Assembly (NCBI GenBank): GCA_963082975.1
Contig: OY720348.1
Coordinates: 17,599,146-17,663,145 of the forward strand
DNA: 64,000 nucleotides
Direction of reading: 5' to 3'
Source of the DNA: Labia minor
Taxonomy: Eukaryota; Arthropoda; Insecta; Dermaptera; Spongiphoridae
This document shows, piece after piece, positions 57,820 through 64,000 of the stretch. The position numbers and the translations under genes were made by a program. Position 1 is the stretch's first letter. Every line of letters starts with the position of its first letter. The notes under the pieces are model-generated. The model saw only the letters and a program-made list of their open reading frames with translations. It did not search any database and had not been told where the DNA came from.

Positions 57820-58390
57820 TAATATCTCGCCAGAGATAGTATTGCGATCATGAAAATTTTCGATGACGAGATTTTGATGTTTTTATACGTTTTGAAGGTC
57901 CCTGAGTCATTTTCACAAAGGTTGAGAAAATGTCTGTGTGTGTGTGTAGACAAGATTACATAAAAACGGTATGAGCTAGAATAATGAAATTTGGTACACG
58001 GACATTATTCAAAATTCGTAGTTTTCTATCAACTTTTGATAAATGCAGCACATCCGAAAGATGGTCATTTCTTACCACGTTTTCATTTTTTTTTCTATAA
58101 ACTGACCATAAAAATAAAGATATATGTTTCACATGATTAAAATTGTATAAAACTGTTATATATAGAATTTCATCTTGATTGAAAGTACCGAAATTAATTT
58201 TTTAACACTGCAAATCACGCGCCAGCACGTGACATGGTACCATCAACAAAGAGCCAAACACGCGGTGGTTTAATAAATATTATTTATTAATTTTAATTTA
58301 TAATTTCTAATTAATTAAATTTAATTTAAGTATACTATATATTATTTAATCCAATTTAAATTGCGAGATAGTCGAGTGGAGACTCTCCAG
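57820..58390 (+). mobile_element. HINE family A copy 22
   Basis: 5' ATATCTCGCCAGAGATAG, GT core, CACGTG region and 3' GCGAGATAGTCGAGTGGAGA are present. It is followed without a break by sequence shared with 23472-23650. Confidence 0.9.
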
Positions 58391-58568
58391 CTTATTTGAA
58401 ATCCGTTAATTTATAAACCGTGTAAAAAAAGTACCGTGTAAAACGGGGGACAGGTGTATATTATTTTCTAGCTATATATTAGATTGCATACCAATTATAA
58501 ATTTGTTATATATAAATTTATATATAAACAAACAGGAAACTAGTTAAATATTCCTTCCCTTCACTTAA
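58391..58568 (+). other. Transduced 3' flank: right end of element C plus host DNA
   Basis: It matches 23472-23650: CTTATTTGAAATCCGTTAAT, then the element C end ACGGGGGACAGGTG, then non-element DNA to CCTTCACTTAATTTT. No left half of element C is present here. Confidence 0.7.
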
Positions 58569-58573
58569 TTTTA

Positions 58574-58616
58574 TTCAATCCAAATTAGCGAGATAGTCGA
58601 GTGGAGAGACTCCAGA
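58574..58616 (+). mobile_element. Solo HINE family A 3' end
   Basis: Only the terminal ~43 bp: TCAATCCAAATTAGCGAGAT, then AGTCGAGTGGAGAGACTCCA. Confidence 0.8.
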
Positions 58617-58893
58617 CTGTTTAAACCTGAAGTCACAATATTCTGAACTATTAACACGATCCTTACCAACTGTCTTTCCTCCCTTTATTTTTTTTTTCGC
58701 TATCCAACTTTTTCGTTCATTTCTTTTTACTTTGCCTCTCTAAAGCTGCTTATTTTTAATCTTTTCTAATTATTCTTATTTAACTAATACATAAATTTAA
58801 TAAAATATATTTATTATTATAGTATATATTATATTATATTATAATATATATATACTAAAAGATATAATAAAAAAGTATATCTTATTATACTAG

Positions 58894-59069
58894 CAGGGCC
58901 ATCCTAAAATTTTCGGCGCCCGTGGGCTCCTAAAATTTTGCGCCCCTTTTCATAAGAAATTACACAGAAAATGGTTAGTAAAATATATAAACCAATTAAA
59001 AATGCCGCCCCTAGAAGGCTAGCGCCCTAGGGCTATAGCCCAATTAGCCCTGTGTTTAGGGCGGCCCTG
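58894..59069. mobile_element. hAT-type MITE with perfect 8-bp duplication
   Basis: CAGGGCCATCCTAAA and TTTAGGGCGGCCCTG are inverted with two mismatches. TATACTAG is repeated exactly at 58886-58893 and 59070-59077. 176 bp, GC-rich ends. Confidence 0.9.
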
Positions 59070-59139
59070 TATACTAGTAGAAATTTTATATATATATATA
59101 TATTGATATATATTTGTATATTTTTCAGATATTAAATCG

Positions 59140-59280
59140 CTCGATGAATTTTTTTTGAAATTCACACCATAGATAATATTTATAAAGAAAAATCGATCTG
59201 TGTTGGTTTCAGTCTCGAGAACAATCAACTTTATTAGAATTTTCTTAATTTAAAATAGTAATTCCAAATGACGTCATTCA
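59140..59280 (-). repeat. HINE family B-related segment
   Basis: AAATTCACACCATAGATAAT, TTTATTAGAATTTTCTTAAT and TGACGTCA (59269) are blocks of the family B variant also seen at 28.2 and 51.2 kb. Confidence 0.5.
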
Positions 59281-59284
59281 TATT

Positions 59285-59879
59285 TGCCTCATCCCATTCT
59301 TTTTTAATTGATATTGTATTAATCTTATTCAAAATAAATTGTTGAATAAATATGATCTAATAATATTAAATAGAAATTGATAGCTGAAATGTTAGTTTTA
59401 TTCTTAATATTTTGTTTTATTAAAGATTATGTTGATTTATTTAATGTGTGTTTATCATTTTAAAAATATTTCTAAATTATTTAAGATAATTAATTCAACC
59501 ACATCAAAAATATTTTTATAATTTCTAGTATATTATATATATATATATATATAATAAAAAGATAATATAATATATAACTATTATTATTAATTTAAGTTAA
59601 ATGAAACATAATTTTTTAATAGATCATTATAATACTCTTTAAGGATATTAACCGTCTCTTAAATCATAGTGTATTCGTTGTTCATTTTTACTGGGAATGA
59701 GGGTGAAAATAATAATTATCAAACAGAAGTTAAATAAATATCATCATTAAGTCTGGTGGCTGTAAAAGGATCAACATCAAAGAATAAATAAATTGTAGAG
59801 TAAAGAGATTGTTGAATTAATTTATGTGTTTGTTTTTATGTTAAATATATAATTCTACCTTCAGTTAAAATAATAAAAA

Positions 59880-59919
<40 letters not shown>

Positions 59920-60415
59920 AATAATGTCATTCATAAATTTATTTTAAGGATTGAAAGAAAGAAACAGACAATTAAATCTTACTTCATGTCTTCGTTCATA
60001 TTTATTTCATTAAAATACAAAATATTTCATATAAATAGTATATTTTTGTGTAATTAACTATATTATATAACTGTGATTTGTGTGGTTAACATTTTTTACT
60101 TTTCAATCGGAAAATTTTTTTTGAGAATAAAGTAATTATAATTCCGATTCACATTTCCGGTATGCGTTTGGTCACTAATCTCCACGTTTCAATTCATTCT
60201 GATTTCAAAAAATTGTCCCCCCCCCCCTCACCTTATCAATCCGATAGAATTAACAACCTCACGCGTTGCTTTTAATTGCTCAATCTTTTTCCTTTATCAA
60301 TTATTTTTAAACCATAATAATTTTTAAATAATTAATAATAATTTTAATATCGTTTTTACAAGTCCTATGTAATAAATAATATTTTTTTATATTTTGGTCA
60401 ATTTTTACCGACCGA
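59285..60415. other. Unassigned AT-rich region
   Basis: Long (AT)n at about 59882-59916. A C-rich run near 60216. No genes. Confidence 0.5.
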
Positions 60416-60416
60416 C

Positions 60417-61235
60417 GATAGTAAGGGTGGTGTTATTTTTACACGAAATTGCACATGTGGGGGTTTTTACATATCTCCACGAATCATGCATTTTGTTAAC
60501 AGAAAAAAGTATTTATAACCCTTTCCTTCCTATCGTCGATCGCTAATACTACTACTTCCGGTTTCCGGAATTGCACCAAAAGTTGATCAATTTATCCCAC
60601 TGATGCATTAAGTAAATATACCAAATTTCATCAAAATCGGTTGAGCCGTTCAGGCTGTACACATCTATACGGACGGACAGACGGACAGACGGACAGACGG
60701 ACGGACAGACATCATGCTAAAAATACTTTTTTCTGTTTAGAAAATGCATGATTCGTGGAGATATGTAAAAATCTCCACATGTGAAATTTGGTGTGAAAAC
60801 AATACCTCCCTTACTATCGTCAGTCGGTAAAAAGTATTTTTAGCATGATGTCTGTCCGTCCGTCCGTATAGATGTGTACAGCTTGAACGGCTCAACGGAT
60901 TTTGATAAAATTTGGTATATTTACTTAATGCATCAGTATGATGAATTGATCAACTTTTTGTGTATATCTGGAAACCGTAAGTGGTAATTTACAAATTATT
61001 AATTGTATATTCATTGTCAGATAATATTTCACTTAAAATATAGTGGTGATAAATAATTCATTAATTAAACTAAAAATGAAAATTAAGATAATATAATTTA
61101 GTCATTTGAATTCAAATTTTAAAAATATTTTTTTTATACTTTATATAAACATATAGGTACATATATAAAAATGTTGTTTGGAAATTAATTTATTTCAAAT
61201 CGGTTCTATGACTGGCCACAGCTCATATTTTTTAT
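60417..61235 (+). mobile_element. HINE family B variant with inverted B copy inside
   Basis: A plus copy starts ACCGACCGACG (60417) and runs to AAAAAAGTATTT (60515). It resumes at AAAAAGTATTTTTAGC (60834) and ends near 61235 (ACTGGCCACAGCTCAT). An inverted B copy occupies the gap. Confidence 0.75.
60516..60833 (-). mobile_element. Inverted HINE family B copy, 3'-truncated
   Basis: On the minus strand it starts ACCGACTGACGATAG at about 60832, passes the GTCC/GTCT core (GACAGACGG on plus, 60671-60710) and stops at GGAAAGGGTTA (60516). AAAAAGTATTT flanks both sides. Confidence 0.8.
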
Positions 61236-61239
61236 AATT

Positions 61240-61909
61240 ATGTTTTTTTTTTAAATTTCAATAATATTAATTTTTTTTATTTTCAATTTATTTTTTGCTT
61301 AATGTATTATTTTTTTAAAATAGATTTAGAAATAGGATAGACAATAGATTCAAATATATTTAAACTAATATATATATCGATTGAAAAGTCATATGACAAC
61401 TACCGCATCAATTGGTTTCTTTAAAATATTTACTTAAATTTCCGTTTTTTTTTTATTTTTTAGTTAAATTTTAAAGCGCTATATCAAACAGAACGAAAAT
61501 GAAATTGATTTCACCCTTCATTATTTTTATTTTTATTCTTTTAAAAATTTCTATCCCTTTATCATCCCTGGTCAATAACGTTTCAAATTAACTATATTTT
61601 AATGGTGCTGCCATCTTTAGAGACGAAATGTTTTGTTTAAAATTAATTTGCCACCTTATTTCAAGATTACAGTCTTATTTTGTTTTCTAAAACACAATTA
61701 CTACAATAGATTAATTAAAATAAATAAATCGTTCAATTGAACAAAATGATTTCCAAAATTTGTGGATTTTTTTATTTTTTTTTTTTTCAATACCTTTCTT
61801 TAACCGAAATTGAGATTTTCCTTTATTCTTTTTTTCACCTTATCTGTATTTTCAATAAAACTCTACATTAAAACGTACAAGTATATTGGAATACTAAATA
61901 TAATAAAAT

Positions 61910-61948
<39 letters not shown>

Positions 61949-62180
61949 TTTTCTACACATACCTTAACACAATATATATATATATAAGAATGTTTAGGAT
62001 TTTGTGTTACCTTATTCAATTTTCTTTTTCTGTAAAAAAATCTTTTATTTACATTTTTAATACTATAAAGTGATTACATATATTTACAATAACAAGATTT
62101 TCTAGTGTAAAAGAAATCTGTGTGGTTATATCCAGAATTTTATAAATTTTCAAATTTTCGCTAACATTTACTTTAATAAA

Positions 62181-62218
<38 letters not shown>

Positions 62219-62440
62219 TAATAAATAATATATTAACAATTCCAATTATAATAGATTTATATAGTATTACATAACAATTCTTACAATTACTAAGGCCAAC
62301 TGTTTTAATTTAATTCCCTAAGTAATTAAAGAGGTGAATTAATTTTAATAGTTTTAAAATAGTTTAATAGTTTTAAAAAATAAATAAATATCATCATTAT
62401 TAAATTAGTTGATGATTACATAAATATAATTTGGTAAATG
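61240..62440. other. Unassigned AT-rich region
   Basis: (AT)n at about 61914-61947 and 62186-62212. ORFs here are low-complexity. Confidence 0.5.
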
Positions 62441-62447
62441 CATATTT

Positions 62448-62930
62448 AGTCAATAAGTCCCTGATTTTTTTAATAAAACACAAGTATTTGGATAAAAAAT
62501 TATTTTATTTTTCAACGGATACACTTCGTCCAACGTTTCTCCAATTTTTGTATCCTTTCCAAAAAATAAGATTTGTCGAGGACATCATAATAGGTATTTG
62601 TTTGTCAGATTATTTCATCGTTGGAGTCAAATCTTTTTCCGCCGAGCCATTTCTTCAGATTTGGAAACAAGAAATAGTCACTTGGGGCTAAATCTGGAAA
62701 ATAGGGCGGGTGAGGGAGCATTTCGTATCCCAATTCATGGATTTTCATGGAAATTCGCTTTTTCTCAAATGTGATTTTAATGAATGTCAAACAAAAAATA
62801 AAAGACTCAGCTGTTTGCAATTTCGACAGGAGTCAGCTGATAATTGCCTGCTGACAGGACCAGTGTTGCCAATTTCATTTAAGAAACGAAAAATTCAAAA
62901 AGTCACGGACTTATTGACCTGCCCTCGTAT
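62448..62930 (-). mobile_element. Deleted mariner M5
   Basis: The right terminal repeat is ACTTATTGACCTGCCCTCGT (62909-62928). The left end begins only at GTCAATAAGTCCCTGA. The minus-strand interior (62820-62605) encodes MKIHELGYEMLPHPPY and SPDLAPSDYFLFPNLKKWL, the C-terminal catalytic Asp block. It is an inverted relative of M1, sharing its outer flank. Confidence 0.85.
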
Positions 62931-63108
62931 AATGTTGACATAAAGAACTTAAGAATCTGAGTTCATATCTCTTCAAAACCACAAAAATTAAAAAAAAAAA
63001 ATTATATACAATTCAATTAAAAATAAAGATTATTATAGGACAATTAAAATGGTTAGTGTAGTTGAAATTTGATTAGATCTCAATAGCCTAAATTGAAAAT
63101 AATTATTT
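62931..63108. repeat. Flank duplicated (inverted) at 34.45-34.62 kb
   Basis: ATGTTGACATAAAGAACTTA through GAGATCTCAATAGCC-type sequence (TTAGATCTCAATAGCCTAAA) matches 34455-34621 read backwards. Confidence 0.75.
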
Positions 63109-63144
63109 TACGAGGCAGGTCAATTATAATTGACCTGCCTCGTA
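63109..63144. repeat. Perfect 36-bp palindrome made of two mariner ends
   Basis: TACGAGGCAGGTCAATTA is followed immediately by its reverse complement. The half-site matches the first ~14 bp of the mariner M-type terminal repeat with one G fewer. The duplicate locus at 34.45 kb lacks it. Confidence 0.85.
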
Positions 63145-63418
63145 TATATATATATATATACAGTAAGACCCCGCTTAACGCTGTCTCGGTTAGCGCTGTT
63201 TCGGTTTAGCGCTCTTTTATTTGAACCTGGGGATTCCCCGAAATCGTTCGCAGTGCTAGGTTTTCCAAACAGTGTAGTTGTGTTTTTTGTTTGGTACGGT
63301 GCTGTGCGAACGCAATTTTATTATTTGAAACATTTGGTGACATTATTGTAAGTATAAATTTATATAATATGTATAACGATTAATACAGTGACAAATATTA
63401 TGATCTTTAGTTTTTAAC

Positions 63419-63628
63419 ATGGGTGATAACAAAAAACAAGAAAAGAAAGCAACCAGAAAAAGGATTTCACTGGAAACTAAAATGCAAGTGATTAGAAGAT
63501 TAGATTCTGGTGAACATCAATCTCAAATTAGTGCTACATTGAATTTGGCAACTTCAACAATAAGAACAATTCTTAAGAATAAAGAAAAGATACTCTCATC
63601 GGCAACTGCAACATTTGGCCAGATTTAA
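63419..63628 (+). pseudogene. Tigger transposase N-terminus (Psq/CENP-B-type HTH)
   Basis: After a basic start (MGDNKKQEKKATRKRISLET) it reads KMQVIRRLDSGEHQSQISAT, then NLATSTIRTILKNKEKI. This is the first DNA-binding helix-turn-helix of pogo/Tigger and CENP-B proteins. Coding breaks at SSATATFGQI and a stop (63626). The second HTH and the DDE catalytic domain are absent. Confidence 0.85.
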
Positions 63629-63660
63629 GTAAGAGTGAAGACATTGGACACTCCGTCGAT

Positions 63661-64000
63661 ATGAATAAAATTTTGAAAGAAATAGTGGAATTAGCGAAAC
63701 AAACCGGTTTAGATGAGGTAAATGTGGAAGACGTCGAAGAAATAGTTCAAGAAACAGCAGCTAGTATTTCTAATGATGAGCTCAAGGAATTAACTGAGCA
63801 AGAAGAAAACAAAAATTTAATAGTAATGATTCCGAAGAAGAGCAAAAAGAACTTTCGATGGCGTTTGTAAAAAACAGTTTGACCACTATAACTGAAATTA
63901 TGGACCAATTTGTTGAAATTGATCCAAATTTTGACACTAGTTCAAAAGCAAGACGAGGTGTTATAGATGCTTTATCCACTTATCAACAACTTCTAAGAGA
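63661..64000 (+). pseudogene. Tigger transposase C-terminal fragment, frameshifted
   Basis: One frame gives IVELAKQTGLDEVNVEDVEE and ISNDELKELTEQEE. After a frameshift near 63820-63837 another frame continues EEEQKELSMAFVKNSL, then FVEIDPNFDTSSKARRGVID and ALSTYQQLLRE. The L.ELTEQE and DPN...S.K.RRGV.DAL..Y blocks are typical C-termini of TIGD1-like Tigger proteins. About 250-300 residues including the DDE domain are deleted between this and the N-terminal piece. Confidence 0.8.

Larger units (their letters stand above)
63161..64000 (+). mobile_element. Tigger/pogo element, internally deleted, runs off window
   Basis: The left end CAGTAAGACCCCGCTTAACG at 63161 follows TA; CGGTTTAGCGC repeats lie inside. 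This is the typical pogo/Tigger end and target. Two transposase pieces follow. The right end is outside the window. Confidence 0.85.

Overview
The window looks like intronic DNA from an arthropod nuclear genome, most probably an insect. It is strongly AT-rich and eukaryotic, with no operons and no rRNA or intact tRNA genes. Nearly all recognisable sequence is transposable-element debris around one conserved host exon. That exon (minus strand, 16071-15854) carries the start codon and first 69 codons plus two bases of a Shaw-type (Kv3) voltage-gated potassium channel. It has a polypyrimidine/AG acceptor on one side and a GT donor on the other. No other Shaw coding exon is visible, so the next intron runs at least 15.8 kb to the left edge. 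The 48 kb to the right would be 5' intron, 5' non-coding exons or upstream DNA. Three islands of less AT-rich, apparently non-repetitive sequence (about 22.0, 34.1-34.3 and 36.7-36.9 kb) end in donor-like sites on the same strand and are candidate 5' non-coding exons, with weak support.

Layout. 1-2.2 kb: 3' part of a BEL/Pao LTR retrotransposon whose ORF keeps zinc knuckle and protease fused in frame to the integrase C-terminal domain, followed by its 3' LTR. 3.4-5.2 kb: a non-LTR retrotransposon (minus strand) interrupted by a tRNA-headed SINE with a clear target duplication. 6.7-9.8 kb: a probable decayed Helentron with an endonuclease remnant. 10-14 kb: rolling-circle-type non-autonomous elements. 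14.4-14.9 kb: a fold-back mariner. 15.85-16.07 kb: Shaw exon. 16.3-33.7 kb: dense HINE-type elements with nested hAT, MULE-like and other MITEs and a Penelope-like inverted repeat. 34.6-41.2 kb: mariner derivatives and LINE ends. 42.9-43.9 kb: tandem LINE 3' ends. 44.9-61.2 kb: more HINEs, hATs, a mariner and LINE ends. 62.4-64 kb: mariner, an end-to-end mariner palindrome and an internally deleted Tigger/pogo element that runs off the window.

The dominant theme is two non-autonomous families that share one architecture: a 5' subterminal inverted repeat, a GT-rich or GTCC/GTCT microsatellite core, the matching inverted repeat near the 3' end, then a short 3' hairpin. This is the Helentron-associated (HINE/DINE-1-like) plan. 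Family A has about 23 copies or pieces, on the order of a fifth of the window; family B has about eight. Several copies share non-element flanking DNA. One locus (57.8-58.6 kb) reads as a family A element that copied past its 3' terminator, carried about 180 bp of neighbouring DNA and ended at a second 3' end. No new enzymatic system is evident. The novelty lies in element architecture, nesting and capture events.
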